DNA of 64,000 nt, from contig CADABQ010000001.1 of NCBI GenBank assembly GCA_902786205.1, forward strand, positions 49,193 through 113,192, read 5' to 3'. This DNA comes from an uncultured Lachnospiraceae bacterium (GTDB lineage: Bacteria; Bacillota; Clostridia; Lachnospirales; Lachnospiraceae). The notes beneath the pieces were generated by a model. That model did not search any database. It was given only the letters and a program-made list of their open reading frames with translations, and was not told the origin of the DNA. Shown here one piece after another: positions 9,517-18,772 of the stretch; position 1 is the first letter of the stretch, and each line of letters opens with the position of its first letter. The position numbers were made by a program, and so were the translations under genes.

Positions 9517-10440
9517 AAGCACTGTAATGGATAGGAATACAAATATACATTGCGTGATTTTGCATTGAATATATGTTTTTAAAGATAATCCTGACCCGGC
9601 AATGACGCTTTGTGTTTGGAATAGACTGGATAGTCCGCCAAATGCAGTACTTGTCAGGGTTAGGATTATTTTTATTTTAGTTGAAAAAGTGGAAATGCCC
9701 AGTTCGTAACAAGCAGTAGTGATTTCTGTAAGAGAAAGGAGTCCATAGGTAAGAGGCTTTAAGGTAAGTGGAAGATTTAGTAAAAACATTGCAAGGATAG
9801 AGAAAAGTAATACATAACCACCGATTTTGATAATAGTGATAAATCCATCCAGTATTGCTTGATCGATTGCGTGTGCAAAAGATCGGGAGGCATTGTCTTT
9901 TGAAGTTTCTTTTAAAGAATGATTAAATGTTTTGCGCTTGAGAAATAGAATGCGGTAGAGAAAACTATTAAAAAAAGAGGAAGCGAGCAAAACGCAATAT
10001 AATAAGTATTTTATACGTGCATTTTGTAGACACTGAATGGAGAGGTAAGTTGTTAAAAACATAGGGCTTGGATTATTTACGAATGAGAGAAGATATTGTC
10101 CTTCAAGAGAAGATATTTTTCCCTCTTTTACTAAATCTGCACAGGCTTTTGCCCCCATAGGATAACCAGACATCATACCTATAAGGATAGGAAAGCAGCC
10201 ATATTTGCTAACTTTAAATAAGGGATGTAAAATAGGGTAAAGCCAGTCTGTTAGGGAAAGAAGTAAATTTAAATTTAGGAAAAGATTCGAAACAATAATG
10301 AAGGGAAGTAAAGAAGGTATGATAGTGTAAATCCATAGGGTGATTCCCTTTTTTGCTCCTGCAAAACAGACTTCTGGTGAAAAAAATAAAATAAAAAGAC
10401 AAAGCAATGAGAAAAAGGATAGTATTTGTTTTTTTTTCAT
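9496..10440 (-). CDS. ylbJ: Sporulation integral membrane protein YlbJ
   Basis: A 314-residue membrane protein of the nucleoside-recognition (Gate) superfamily. In Bacillus subtilis ylbJ is a sigma-E gene needed for normal spore formation. About eight hydrophobic segments are visible, starting at residues 5-30. Diagnostic stretches are GMMSGYPMGAKACADL (about residues 88-103), a conserved FVNNPSP and the C-terminal ELGIS. Position next to coaD supports the name, since ylbJ neighbours coaD in Bacillus too. AGGGAGG lies just before the ATG on the minus strand. The C-terminus overlaps the preceding convergent gene by 21 bases. Confidence 0.85.
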   Translation of the reverse strand: MKKKQILSFFSLLCLFILFFSPEVCFAGAKKGITLWIYTIIPSLLPFIIVSNLFLNLNLLLSLTDWLYPILHPLFKVSKYGCFPILIGMMSGYPMGAKACADLVKEGKISSLEGQYLLSFVNNPSPMFLTTYLSIQCLQNARIKYLLYCVLLASSFFNSFLYRILFLKRKTFNHSLKETSKDNASRSFAHAIDQAILDGFITIIKIGGYVLLFSILAMFLLNLPLTLKPLTYGLLSLTEITTACYELGISTFSTKIKIILTLTSTAFGGLSSLFQTQSVIAGSGLSLKTYIQCKITQCIFVFLSITVLLIFFRI

Positions 10441-10463
10441 TGAAAACCTCCCTTATGTTTTAA

Positions 10464-10624
10464 TGTATTCTCGGAATCTCCCTTGCACCCACTTTTGCGA
10501 CTGTTTTTCCGCCAGCTATACACAAATTTAATCAACGTACGCTCCACGTACGCCTCATAAATTTTTGCATATCTGACAAAAAAACATTTTGCAAAATCAG
10601 GCACAAAGAGACTCCGAGAGTACA
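10464..10624. mobile_element. 161-bp MITE-like element with terminal inverted repeats
   Basis: The ends are imperfect inverted repeats of 17 bases: TGTATTCTCGGAATCTC at the left (10464-10480) and GAGACTCCGAGAGTACA at the right (10608-10624), matching at 15 of 17 positions. The middle has a short palindromic stretch (CGTACG repeated around 10535-10551). About 65 bases of its left part recur in inverted orientation at 28364-28428. It encodes no transposase; a 62-codon ORF on its minus strand has no convincing protein character. It lies between ylbJ and mgtC, 23 bases from the ylbJ start, so it may affect ylbJ transcription. Confidence 0.6.
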
Positions 10625-10856
10625 TATTACTGTTCAGCTGATTAGATTTTTTTATAGTTTGCTCTTATTTAAAACTATGTAGAAAAGTATTGTAATATAC
10701 TTATAATAGTTCAACTGGCAGGAATGCTTTTTGCAAGCAAAACTCTTTGCTTTGACAAAGAAATTGAATTATGCATTTAAGGAAGTTCCTGTAGAATTAT
10801 AATATTTGTTTTAAATATTGCAACAGTTTCGTGGGTAAATAGAAAGAGGTGATAAA
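10625..10856. other. AT-rich intergenic region before mgtC
   Basis: No gene is seen. A TATAAT at 10798-10803 could be the -10 box for mgtC but has no good -35 box. A TTGACA at 10752 lacks a matching -10. Confidence 0.4.
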
Positions 10857-11555
10857 ATGCATGAATTATGGTTTCCAGACTATTTAAGAGGATTGAATAT
10901 GGCATCTATTGTACTTCGCATTGCTTTTTGTATTGTATGTGGAGGAGCTGTAGGTTTGGAACGGGAATGGAAACATCGAACTGCCGGATTTAAGACGCAT
11001 ATTTTAGTTTGTCTTGGTTCTGCTATTTGTATGTTAACCGGACAATATGCTGTTTTAGCATTTCAAATCGATACAATAGATCCAACACGTATTGGCGCAC
11101 AGGTAGTAAGTGGTATTGGTTTCCTTGGAGTTGGTACGATTATCGTAAGGGACAATGCAAAAGTGAAGGGACTTACTACAGCGGCTGGATTATGGGTTTC
11201 GGCATGTGTAGGGCTGGCAATTGGAATTGGATTTTACGAAATGGCAATTTTAGGTACAATATGTGTAGTTGGACTTTTTTTAGTTGGAATTAAATTGTTT
11301 GCTGAAAATGATGTTACGAAACTTGTCGTTTATATTGAAGTGAAAAATCAAACATATGTCAGAAAATTGTTAGCAAAGTTGCAGGAACAGGATTGTAATA
11401 TATATCGCATGGAAATGCAAAGAGCAAAAAATGGTCTTAATAGTGAGGTTGGATTGATTTTGGGGATACAAAGTGAAACAAAAGAGAATAAAGAAATCCT
11501 TTCTATATTGACGGAGGTGGAAGCTGTAGTTGGCTTTGAAGAAATTGGAGTTTAG
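10857..11555 (+). CDS. MgtC/SapB-family membrane protein
   Basis: A 232-residue protein of the MgtC/SapB family, linked in other bacteria to growth at low magnesium and to control of the F-type ATPase. Residues 15-145 hold four to five membrane helices with the family signatures GGAVGLEREWKHRTAGFKTH, SGIGFLGVGTIIVRDN and KGLTTAAGLWVSA. The last 80 residues form a soluble ACT-like domain. AGAGGTG precedes the ATG. hydF begins 20 bases downstream, so the two genes may be co-transcribed although their functions are not obviously related. Confidence 0.85.
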   Translation: MHELWFPDYLRGLNMASIVLRIAFCIVCGGAVGLEREWKHRTAGFKTHILVCLGSAICMLTGQYAVLAFQIDTIDPTRIGAQVVSGIGFLGVGTIIVRDNAKVKGLTTAAGLWVSACVGLAIGIGFYEMAILGTICVVGLFLVGIKLFAENDVTKLVVYIEVKNQTYVRKLLAKLQEQDCNIYRMEMQRAKNGLNSEVGLILGIQSETKENKEILSILTEVEAVVGFEEIGV

Positions 11556-11575
11556 TTTAGAAAGAAGGCAATAAT

Positions 11576-12769
11576 ATGGGAATGAATACAACACCAAAAG
11601 GAGAACGGGTGCATATTGCATTGTTTGGTAAAAGAAACGCCGGAAAATCCAGTCTGATCAATAAAATTACGGGACAGGAATTAGCTATCGTATCAGAAAT
11701 CAAAGGAACCACAACAGATCCGGTGTATAAGGCAATGGAGTTGTTGCCGCTTGGACCAGTTATGTTTGTGGATACCCCAGGTTTGGACGATGAGGGCGAA
11801 CTTGGTGAAATGCGTATAGAGAAGACCAAGAAGGTTCTTAGGAAAACGGACATTGCAATCCTTGTAGTAGATGCAACAGACCAGGGAGATTTTAAATTAG
11901 AGGAGCAGCTGGAAAAAGAATTAAAGAAAAGACAAATAGCATGTTTATGGGTTTATAATAAAGCGGAATTGTTACAACAAAGAGATTCAAAGAAGCAAGG
12001 CATTTACTGTAGTACAAAGACGGAAGAAGGAATCGAAAAAATAAAAGAATGGATTGCTGCGCAAGTAGTAGATGCCGAGAAACAACCACTTGTGCAGGAC
12101 CTGGTTGAAAAAGGTGATATGGTTATTTTAGTAGTACCAATTGATTCGGCTGCACCGAAAGGCAGATTGATATTACCACAGCAGCAGGTAATCCGTGATT
12201 TATTAGAAAAGGGCGCGATACCTATTGTCGTGAGAGATACAGAATTAGGTATTGTTTTGAAAAAACTTGGGAAAATGCCTAAGATGGTTATTACGGATTC
12301 GCAAGCATTTGAACAGGTGGCAAAACAAGTACCAAAGGAGATACCATTGACCTCTTTTTCTATATTAATGGCTAGGTATAAGGGAAATTTAGCGCTTCTA
12401 GCGAAAAATGCCGGAAAACTCGATACATTAAAGGATGGAGATGTGATACTGATGGCAGAAGGATGTACGCATCATAGACAATGTGATGATATTGGCACAG
12501 TCAAAATTCCAAAATGGATGCAGGCATATACAGGAAAAAAATTAATCTTTGAAACGGCAAGTGGTGGTGGATATCCGGATGATTTATCAAAATATGCTAT
12601 GGTTGTACATTGTGGAGGCTGTATGTTGCCGGCACGCGAAATGCAATTTCGAATGAAGCATACATTGGAACAAAACACTGCGATCGTAAATTATGGAGTT
12701 TTGATTGCATACATGAAAGGAATTGTGCAACGTAGTCTGCAACTTTTTCCAGAGTGTGGGAATGAGTAG
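11576..12769 (+). CDS. hydF: [FeFe]-hydrogenase H-cluster maturation GTPase HydF
   Basis: HydF is the scaffold and GTPase on which the 2Fe subcluster of [FeFe]-hydrogenase is built before transfer to HydA. The 397 residues start with a Ras-like GTPase domain (G1 GKRNAGKSS near residue 17, G3 DTPGLDD near 63). A dimerisation domain follows, and then the cluster-binding domain with CTHH (about residue 298) and HCGGC (about 345), the CxH...HCxxC ligand set of the family. HydE, HydG and the hydrogenase are not in this window, so the machinery is dispersed. The strain very likely makes hydrogen by fermentation. Confidence 0.95.
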   Translation: MGMNTTPKGERVHIALFGKRNAGKSSLINKITGQELAIVSEIKGTTTDPVYKAMELLPLGPVMFVDTPGLDDEGELGEMRIEKTKKVLRKTDIAILVVDATDQGDFKLEEQLEKELKKRQIACLWVYNKAELLQQRDSKKQGIYCSTKTEEGIEKIKEWIAAQVVDAEKQPLVQDLVEKGDMVILVVPIDSAAPKGRLILPQQQVIRDLLEKGAIPIVVRDTELGIVLKKLGKMPKMVITDSQAFEQVAKQVPKEIPLTSFSILMARYKGNLALLAKNAGKLDTLKDGDVILMAEGCTHHRQCDDIGTVKIPKWMQAYTGKKLIFETASGGGYPDDLSKYAMVVHCGGCMLPAREMQFRMKHTLEQNTAIVNYGVLIAYMKGIVQRSLQLFPECGNE

Positions 12770-12895
12770 TGCTTTGGATAGGATAATGCAGAATACTTGA
12801 AAAGCGAGAAATATCTGATATGTTAATTTTTACATGAAGTTAGGAAAAAATAATAGTTTGTGAATACAAAAGGTTTGAAATGGGAAGGAGACAGT

Positions 12896-13405
12896 ATGTT
12901 TAAGCGGTTCTATCCTGATACAATTCAGGAGTCTACGTATGATATAGATTTTAAAGCGTTACAACAACAAGGAATTAAAGGTGTTCTATTTGATATTGAT
13001 AATACTTTGGTAGAGCATGGAGCAGATGCAACACCACGAGCCATTGCATTATTTGATGAACTCAAAAAAATGGGAATGAAAAGTTGTTTGATTTCTAATA
13101 ACAAAGAGGAGCGGGTGCTTCGGTTTAACAAGGAAATCGGCACAAAGTATATTTATGATGCACATAAACCGTCTGGAAAAAATTATAAAAAGGCAATGGA
13201 GCTTATGGGAACCGATTTGTCAAATACAATTTTTGTAGGAGATCAATTGTTTACAGATGTTTTTGGTGCAAAACGAATAGGGATGCGAAATATATTGGTA
13301 CGGCCTATTGATCCGAAGGAAGAGATTCAAATTGTTCTAAAACGCTATTTGGAAAATGTAGTTTTATATTTTTATAGAAGGAAAGGTAAAAGAAGTGAAA
13401 AATAA
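12896..13405 (+). CDS. yqeG: YqeG-family HAD IIIA phosphatase
   Basis: A 169-residue haloacid-dehalogenase phosphatase of the YqeG (HAD-IIIA) group, substrate unknown. The nucleophile motif DIDNTLVEHG is near residue 31, the second motif LISNN near 65 and the Lys and Asp motifs KPSGKNY and FVGDQLFTDV near 92 and 112. GGAGG lies 6 bases before the ATG at 12896; an upstream in-frame GTG at 12860 lacks a binding site. Its end overlaps aroK by 11 bases, so the two are translationally coupled. In Bacillus yqeG also sits with shikimate and ribosome-assembly genes. Confidence 0.85.
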   Translation: MFKRFYPDTIQESTYDIDFKALQQQGIKGVLFDIDNTLVEHGADATPRAIALFDELKKMGMKSCLISNNKEERVLRFNKEIGTKYIYDAHKPSGKNYKKAMELMGTDLSNTIFVGDQLFTDVFGAKRIGMRNILVRPIDPKEEIQIVLKRYLENVVLYFYRRKGKRSEK

Positions 13406-13922
13406 TATTGTACTGATTGGTTTTATGGGATGTGGGAAAACAACTGTAGGCGAAAAGCTGGCTAAAGAATTAACCTATGCCTTTTTGGACACAGATGCAT
13501 ATATTGAAAATAGAGAGCAAAAATCCATTCGTGAAATTTTTGAGCAGGACGGTGAAAATTATTTTAGAAATGTGGAAACAAAAAGTTTGCAGGAATTGAT
13601 AGAAAATACGCAAAAAACGATTGTTTCTAGTGGTGGCGGATTGCCATTAAGACCAGAAAATGCAAAACTTTTACAAAAACTTGGTTTTGTTATCTATTTA
13701 AAAGTGGACAAGGAAACGGTTTTGCGGCGATTAGAAGGGGATACGACAAGACCCTTATTGCAGTGTGATGATCCAGCAAAAAGAATAGAAGAATTGTTAG
13801 AATATCGAGATCCCATTTATGAAGTGGGAGCACATATGGTCATTCAGGTAGATCATAAGACGGTGGAAGAAATTGTGCAGGAAATTATTAGAAATTATTA
13901 CTTATTTTTTGAATGTAAGTAG
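13395..13922 (+). CDS. aroK: Shikimate kinase
   Basis: AroK phosphorylates shikimate at the 3-OH with ATP, the fifth step towards chorismate and the aromatic amino acids. The 175 residues contain the P-loop GFMGCGKTT (8-16), the shikimate-binding Asp and Arg residues (DTDAYIE, FRNVE), the SSGGGLPLR loop and the lid sequence GDTTRPLL. The start is a GTG at 13395 inside the end of yqeG, with GAAAGG upstream. aroE, the preceding step of the pathway, is 2 kb downstream on the other strand. Confidence 0.93.
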   Translation: MKNNIVLIGFMGCGKTTVGEKLAKELTYAFLDTDAYIENREQKSIREIFEQDGENYFRNVETKSLQELIENTQKTIVSSGGGLPLRPENAKLLQKLGFVIYLKVDKETVLRRLEGDTTRPLLQCDDPAKRIEELLEYRDPIYEVGAHMVIQVDHKTVEEIVQEIIRNYYLFFECK

Positions 13923-13976
13923 CAAAGAGAATTAGGAATGTTTGCTTTATAAGGATAATAGAAAGAAGGAATCAAT

Positions 13977-15047
13977 ATGAAGTTAGGACGTATGGAAGGT
14001 GTATATTCTATCTTAGATGAAAAAAAATTAGATGCTATTCTCGTATCAAACGGATACAATATGCGGTATTTAAGTGGATTTTCTGGTGCAACTGGATATT
14101 TATATCTTTCAAGGAATCGAAAAATTGTTATGACAGATTCAAGATATACGATTCAGGCAAAGGAAGAAGCAAAGGGATATGAAGTTTGGCAGGTTTCAGG
14201 AAAATATACAGATTTAGTTGCGCAAATCATTGCGGAAGAGGATTCTATTCACATCGGAATAGAAGGAAATGACTTTTTGTGTTTAGATTTTCAAAAATGG
14301 GAGAAGACACTTCCAAATGTGAAATGGACAATGCTGGATCAGGAATTATCTAATTTAAGAAGAATAAAAACACCAGAAGAAATTGAGAAGATTGCTCATG
14401 CAGAAGAAATTGGTGATAAAGCTTTTTCAAAAATCTTAGATATTATTAAACCGGGTATCACTGAAATAGAAGTCGCTTCTTATTTGGAATTTTATATGAA
14501 ACAGTTTGGTGCGGAAGGATTGAGTTTTGATACAATTGTAGCATCCGGCATTAACTCATCAAAACCACATGCAGTACCTGGAAGAAAAAAGATGGAAAAC
14601 GGTGATTTTATTACAATGGATTTTGGTTGTATTTATGATGGGTATTGCTCAGACATGACCCGTACCATTGTGCTTGGTAAGGCAAGTGAAGAACAGAAGA
14701 AGGTATATGAGATTGTATTGCGTGCACAGAAAGAGGCTTTGGACTTTATCAAAGCAGGTTATTCTGGTGCAGAAATTGATAAAGTAGCAAGAAAAATTAT
14801 TAGCGATGCAGGATACGAAAAATGTTTTGGCCATGGATTGGGACATAGTGTGGGTCTGTTTATACATGAAAGTCCAAGACTTTCGCCAAGTGAAGATAGT
14901 ATTTTATTAGAAAACATGACAGAGACGGTAGAACCGGGAATTTATGTTGAAGGTTTTGGTGGTGTTCGCATTGAGGATTTGGTTGTTGTCACAAAAGAGG
15001 GATGCCGGAATCTGACTCATTCACCAAAGGAACTTATTCAATTATGA
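13977..15047 (+). CDS. Xaa-Pro peptidase, M24 family
   Basis: A 356-residue cytoplasmic metallopeptidase that releases the first residue from peptides with proline in second position. The N-terminal creatinase-like domain spans about residues 1-125 and the pita-bread catalytic domain 130-356. The dimetal ligands are visible: two Asp in MDFGCIYDGYCSDMTR, His in GHGLGHSVG, Glu in TVEPGIY and Glu in GVRIEDL. GAAGGAATCAAT precedes the ATG. It sits before efp, an arrangement common in Firmicutes; EF-P relieves stalling at proline stretches, but a direct link is only suggestive. Confidence 0.9.
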   Translation: MKLGRMEGVYSILDEKKLDAILVSNGYNMRYLSGFSGATGYLYLSRNRKIVMTDSRYTIQAKEEAKGYEVWQVSGKYTDLVAQIIAEEDSIHIGIEGNDFLCLDFQKWEKTLPNVKWTMLDQELSNLRRIKTPEEIEKIAHAEEIGDKAFSKILDIIKPGITEIEVASYLEFYMKQFGAEGLSFDTIVASGINSSKPHAVPGRKKMENGDFITMDFGCIYDGYCSDMTRTIVLGKASEEQKKVYEIVLRAQKEALDFIKAGYSGAEIDKVARKIISDAGYEKCFGHGLGHSVGLFIHESPRLSPSEDSILLENMTETVEPGIYVEGFGGVRIEDLVVVTKEGCRNLTHSPKELIQL

Positions 15048-15067
15048 TAAAAAACTGATAAAAAATA

Positions 15068-15096
15068 GTTGAAAAAAGGGACAAACTATTATAAAC
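15068..15096 (+). promoter_or_regulatory. Tentative promoter for efp
   Basis: TTGAAA (15068-15073), 17 bases, TAAACT (15091-15096) lie in the 241-base gap before efp. A TTGACA near 15193 is a better -35 box but has no -10 at proper distance. Confidence 0.35.
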
Positions 15097-15288
15097 TAAT
15101 ATAGACAATGTGTATTTTGTGGTAACGGTTCAGAGGACAATGTCATTTCGTTAAGCATGGAATATTTACAAATGAATTGGAATTCGAATAGATTTGACAT
15201 TTTCAGACTATTCTTGGATGGACTGTTACATTTTGCAAAAAGAATAAAAAAATACAAAACAGGATAATGTTTAAGGAGGATTTTGAAT

Positions 15289-15846
15289 ATGATTTCAGCA
15301 GGAGATTTTAGAAATGGTATGACAATTGAATATGAAGGTAATATTTACCAGATTATTGAATTCCAGCATGTTAAACCGGGTAAGGGAGCAGCCTTTGTTC
15401 GTACAAAGTTAAAAAATATTAAGAATGGTGGTATTGTTGAAAAGACATTCCGTCCAACAGAAAAATGTCCTCAGGCTCATATTGAAAAGAGAGATATGCA
15501 GTATTTATATGCAGATGGCGATTCATACAACTTCATGGATGTAGAAACATTTGATCAGTTTGCTATGACAGAAGATCAAGTTGGAGATTCCTTAAAATTT
15601 GTAAAGGAAAATGAAATGGTCAAGATGCTTTCTCACAATGGAGATGTTTTTGCAATTGAGCCACCAATGTTCGTTGAATTAGAGATTACAGAAACAGAAC
15701 CAGGTTTCAAGGGTGATACTGCAACTGGTGCAAATAAGCCTGCAACTGTTGAGACAGGTGCCACTGTAAACGTTCCATTGTTCGTTGAAACTGGAGACGT
15801 AATCAGTATTGATACACGTACAGGAGAATACTTAAAGCGTATCTAA
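15289..15846 (+). CDS. efp: Translation elongation factor P
   Basis: EF-P binds ribosomes stalled on consecutive prolines and stimulates peptide bond formation. The 185 residues give the three beta-barrel domains of the family. The tip loop is KPGKGAAF with Lys32, the residue modified by 5-aminopentanol in Bacillus; no epmA or epmB gene is nearby. The C-terminal signature [10 protein letters not shown] is intact. A strong TAAGGAGG precedes the ATG at 15289; the upstream TTG at 15283 overlaps the spacer and is unlikely to be used. Confidence 0.95.
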   Translation: MISAGDFRNGMTIEYEGNIYQIIEFQHVKPGKGAAFVRTKLKNIKNGGIVEKTFRPTEKCPQAHIEKRDMQYLYADGDSYNFMDVETFDQFAMTEDQVGDSLKFVKENEMVKMLSHNGDVFAIEPPMFVELEITETEPGFKGDTATGANKPATVETGATVNVPLFVETGDVISIDTRTGEYLKRI

Positions 15847-15870
15847 TACGATTAGCAGATAGGTGTGAAA

Positions 15871-15905
15871 AGGTGTTATTGCTATATTGCAATAACACCT
15901 TTTTT
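15871..15905. terminator. Terminator between efp and aroE
   Basis: A perfect 12-bp stem (15871-15882 with 15889-15900), a 6-base loop and a T run. A residues on the left allow it to act for aroE on the opposite strand as well. Confidence 0.9.
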
Positions 15906-15914
15906 GCTGTTACA

Positions 15915-16784
15915 TTAACGGTCAAAATATTTTTCTTTAATTGGTTCAATTGGCATTTCTTTTCCTGTCCAAATTTTAAAAGCCTCAGCACCTTGATAGA
16001 GAAGCATATATAAGCCATTGAATGTATGGCAACCATGTTCTTTCGCTAATTTTAAAAGTTGTGTTTCCTCTGGGTTATAAATAACATCAGAAACAATCAA
16101 TCCTTCATGGAAAAGGGAGGTGTCGTTTATGATACTGGCATTTTCCTTTGGAGCCATACCTACAGAAGTTCCGTTTGTGAGAATAGAGCTATCCTTTAAG
16201 GATTGTCGGAGTGAGGTAGTATCTGCAATATCATAAAGTGCTACGTGACAATCGGTATGTTGATTTATCTTGTCAATAAATGTCTGAAAGTTCTCAAATG
16301 ATTTTCCCTGTCTATTAAATACATTAATTTTTTTTACACCATCTAAGGCTGCCTGCGCACAAATGGCAGTAGCAGCACCACCAGTACCAAGAAGTGTCAT
16401 GTTTTTTCCAATAATATCATAACCGGCTGCTTGGACAGACTGCATATATCCGATACCATCTGTATTATGTCCAGTTAAAATACCATTATCATTTACAACT
16501 GTATTTACAGCACCGATTAATTTTGCAGCATCGGTTAGATGATCTACATATTCGCACACAAGATTTTTGTGTGGCATAGTACAATTAAAACCGCGGCAAT
16601 TCATAATTTTTAATGCTTCCACAACTTTTCCTAAGTCTTCTAAGGATACGTCAAATGCCAGATAGGCATAATCTAAATTTAGAAGTTCAAATGCTTCATT
16701 ATGCATCATAGGTGAGATGCTGTGAGCAACAGGGCTACCTAATAATGCAGTTAGAATTGTATGTCCTGTAATTGTATTTTTCAT
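15915..16784 (-). CDS. aroE: Shikimate dehydrogenase
   Basis: AroE reduces 3-dehydroshikimate to shikimate with NADPH in aromatic amino-acid synthesis. The 289-residue protein shows the substrate pocket SPVAHSISPMMHN (about residues 16-28), the catalytic Lys in NCTMPHKN (about 65-72), the dinucleotide loop GTGGAATA (about 130-137) and the C-terminal LYQGAEAF helix. The ATG at 16784 is preceded by AGAAGGA; the TTG three bases earlier is not needed. It is an isolated minus-strand gene convergent with efp. Confidence 0.94.
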   Translation of the reverse strand: MKNTITGHTILTALLGSPVAHSISPMMHNEAFELLNLDYAYLAFDVSLEDLGKVVEALKIMNCRGFNCTMPHKNLVCEYVDHLTDAAKLIGAVNTVVNDNGILTGHNTDGIGYMQSVQAAGYDIIGKNMTLLGTGGAATAICAQAALDGVKKINVFNRQGKSFENFQTFIDKINQHTDCHVALYDIADTTSLRQSLKDSSILTNGTSVGMAPKENASIINDTSLFHEGLIVSDVIYNPEETQLLKLAKEHGCHTFNGLYMLLYQGAEAFKIWTGKEMPIEPIKEKYFDR

Positions 16785-16837
16785 CAAATCCTTCTTTCTT
16801 ACCTTTTTTCTATGGATATAATAACCATCTTCTTTCT

Positions 16838-16866
16838 ATCATAGTATAACCGAAAAAGAATTGCAA
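16838..16866 (-). promoter_or_regulatory. Promoter of aroE
   Basis: Read on the minus strand: TTGCAA (16861-16866), 17 bases, TATGAT (16838-16843), about 55 bases before the aroE start. Confidence 0.5.
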
Positions 16867-17021
16867 GAAAACAAGACAAGTAGGCATAAAAGAGTAGTAT
16901 ACAAAATATATTATTCTAGGAGTATTTTTTACAATACTTTGTTTTGGAGCAGAGTGACTATATAGAAATTTGTGTCAAGAGAGGACAAGGACATTTAATA
17001 TGCATACCGGGAGGCGTTTGT

Positions 17022-17957
17022 ATGAGGGAAAAACATGCAGCAATTGGAGTATTAGCAGGTACGATTCGGAAATTGATTGAATCGGGAGAGATTCAGAGTG
17101 ATAAAATAGATGAAATCCGATTGCGCATCGGACAACCTGTATGGTTGCTATATGATAGAAAGGGTGGTTATTTATTAAAGAATGGTACCTTTGGAAAGGA
17201 AAGAAAAAAAGCACATATTGTAACAGCTCTAGAATTAAGAGAAACAATGGAATATGTAAGTGATTATTCTATGTATGCATATGAAAATCAGTTGAAACAG
17301 GGATACATAACCATACAGGGCGGTCATCGTGTTGGAATTGCCGGGAAGGTCGTGCTGGAAAATGGAAAAATAAAAACAATAACCGAAATTGGGATGTTAA
17401 ATATCAGATTTGCAAGGGCATATATTGGTTGTTCCAAAAAAGTTATGCCATACATAACAGAACAAAATGATATTGTAAGTACACTGATTATTTCCCCTCC
17501 TGGAGGGGGGAAGACAACTCTTTTAAGAGATTTGATTCGAGAATTAGCATCGGAAAAGGGAGGAAAAACAGTAGGAGTTGTAGACGAACGTTCTGAAATT
17601 GCCGCGTGCTATTTGGGAATACCACAAAACGATCTAGGTGTTACGACAGATGTATTGGATGCTTGTCCCAAAGCGGAAGGGATGCTTATGTTATTGCGTT
17701 CTATGGCACCTGAGGTCATTGCAGTAGATGAAATTGGAACAAAAGAAGATTTACAGGCAATTTGTCGAGTTGCAAATTGTGGCTGTAAAATACTTGCTAC
17801 GATTCACGGAAGTTCTATGGAAGAAATGAAGGAAAAAACTATTTTAAAGGAATTGATAAATAAAAATATTTTTCAGCGTTTTCTTGTTTTGGACAATCGT
17901 TTTCATGTGGGAACGATAAAGGGAATCTATAAGGAAAAAGGTCTTGTAAGAATATAA
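17022..17957 (+). CDS. spoIIIAA: Stage III sporulation protein AA
   Basis: SpoIIIAA is the cytoplasmic ATPase of the SpoIIIA-SpoIIQ channel that joins mother cell and forespore; it resembles secretion ATPases of type II and IV systems. The 311 residues contain Walker A PPGGGKTT (about 158-165), Walker B EVIAVDEIG and a DERSE motif. GGGAGG lies 7 bases before the ATG at 17022. An in-frame TTG at 16944 would add 26 residues without a binding site. First gene of the complete spoIIIA operon. I could not identify a convincing sigma-E promoter before it. Confidence 0.92.
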   Translation: MREKHAAIGVLAGTIRKLIESGEIQSDKIDEIRLRIGQPVWLLYDRKGGYLLKNGTFGKERKKAHIVTALELRETMEYVSDYSMYAYENQLKQGYITIQGGHRVGIAGKVVLENGKIKTITEIGMLNIRFARAYIGCSKKVMPYITEQNDIVSTLIISPPGGGKTTLLRDLIRELASEKGGKTVGVVDERSEIAACYLGIPQNDLGVTTDVLDACPKAEGMLMLLRSMAPEVIAVDEIGTKEDLQAICRVANCGCKILATIHGSSMEEMKEKTILKELINKNIFQRFLVLDNRFHVGTIKGIYKEKGLVRI

Positions 17958-17974
17958 GAGAGGTGAAGAAAAAT

Positions 17975-18493
17975 ATGCTGAAAATAATAGGAAGTGTGTG
18001 TGTTTTGTTTGGCTGCTCAGCTTTAGGATTTTATTTTGTAAGTCAAATGAAAAAAAGATTACAAGAATTGTCATTTTTGCGTAAACTGCTGTTTTTTATG
18101 GAAGGAGAAATTAGACATGGATTAAAAAGTTTACCAGAAATTATGATTGCAATGAAACAAAAGTGTAGCGGAGAGTGGGCGTTGTTTTTTCAAATAGTAG
18201 GAAGAAGAATGTTAGAGGAAAGAAATGAACCTTTGGCAGTCATATGGAAAAATGCAATGTTAGAAGCTTTACAGGTCTCTAGTCTGAGTCGAGAACAGAA
18301 AAAAGAGTGGGAGGAACTAGGAAATAACTTGGGATATCTGGATCGTGAAATGCAATTGGTGTTGTTGCAGATAAGCCAAGAGCATTTCGGAGATTTTATA
18401 GAAGAAGAGAGGGAAAGATATAAAAAACATGCCAGACTTTATCAAACGTTAGGAGTCATGAGTGGGATTTTTTTAGTTGTCATCCTTATCTGA
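17975..18493 (+). CDS. spoIIIAB: Stage III sporulation protein AB
   Basis: A 172-residue protein with N- and C-terminal hydrophobic helices (residues 3-24 and about 154-172) flanking a charged helical domain. This is the layout of SpoIIIAB, which resembles GspF-type secretion membrane proteins and works with SpoIIIAA. AGAGAGG precedes the ATG at 17975; the in-frame GTG at 17963 lies too close to it. Starts 17 bases after spoIIIAA. Confidence 0.88.
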   Translation: MLKIIGSVCVLFGCSALGFYFVSQMKKRLQELSFLRKLLFFMEGEIRHGLKSLPEIMIAMKQKCSGEWALFFQIVGRRMLEERNEPLAVIWKNAMLEALQVSSLSREQKKEWEELGNNLGYLDREMQLVLLQISQEHFGDFIEEERERYKKHARLYQTLGVMSGIFLVVILI

Positions 18494-18561
18494 AATTTTA
18501 CTCTTAGGATTGTTTGATCGCAACGTCCTAATTATATAGTCAATAGAGCAAGGAGAAATGA

Positions 18562-18756
18562 ATGGGTATAAATTTGTTATTTAAAATTGCAGCCGTTGGT
18601 ATTTTAGTATCTGTATTAGGACAGGTACTAAAACACGCAGGCAGGGAAGAACAGGCATTTTTAACTAGCCTTGCAGGGTTGCTGTTGGTGTTGTTCTGGA
18701 TTGTTCCATATATATCAGAGTTGTTTGAAACGATTAAAGAATTATTTTCATTATGA
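18562..18756 (+). CDS. spoIIIAC: Stage III sporulation protein AC
   Basis: A 64-residue protein with two transmembrane helices (about 4-24 and 36-56), the standard size and form of SpoIIIAC, a small membrane part of the mother cell-forespore channel. The short GRE-containing loop between the helices is typical. AGGAG lies 8 bases before the ATG. Confidence 0.9.
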   Translation: MGINLLFKIAAVGILVSVLGQVLKHAGREEQAFLTSLAGLLLVLFWIVPYISELFETIKELFSL

Positions 18757-18772
18757 CAAAGGGTGAGTGCAA

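Noticed and set aside
10437..10625. 62-codon minus-strand ORF over the 161-bp element
   Set aside because: It runs across the element ends and the ylbJ binding site, has no ribosome binding site, and only part of it recurs in the second copy.
16868..17021. Sigma-E promoter for spoIIIA
   Set aside because: A GTATACAAAAT near 16897 resembles a sigma-E -10 box, but no -35 element is found at the right distance.
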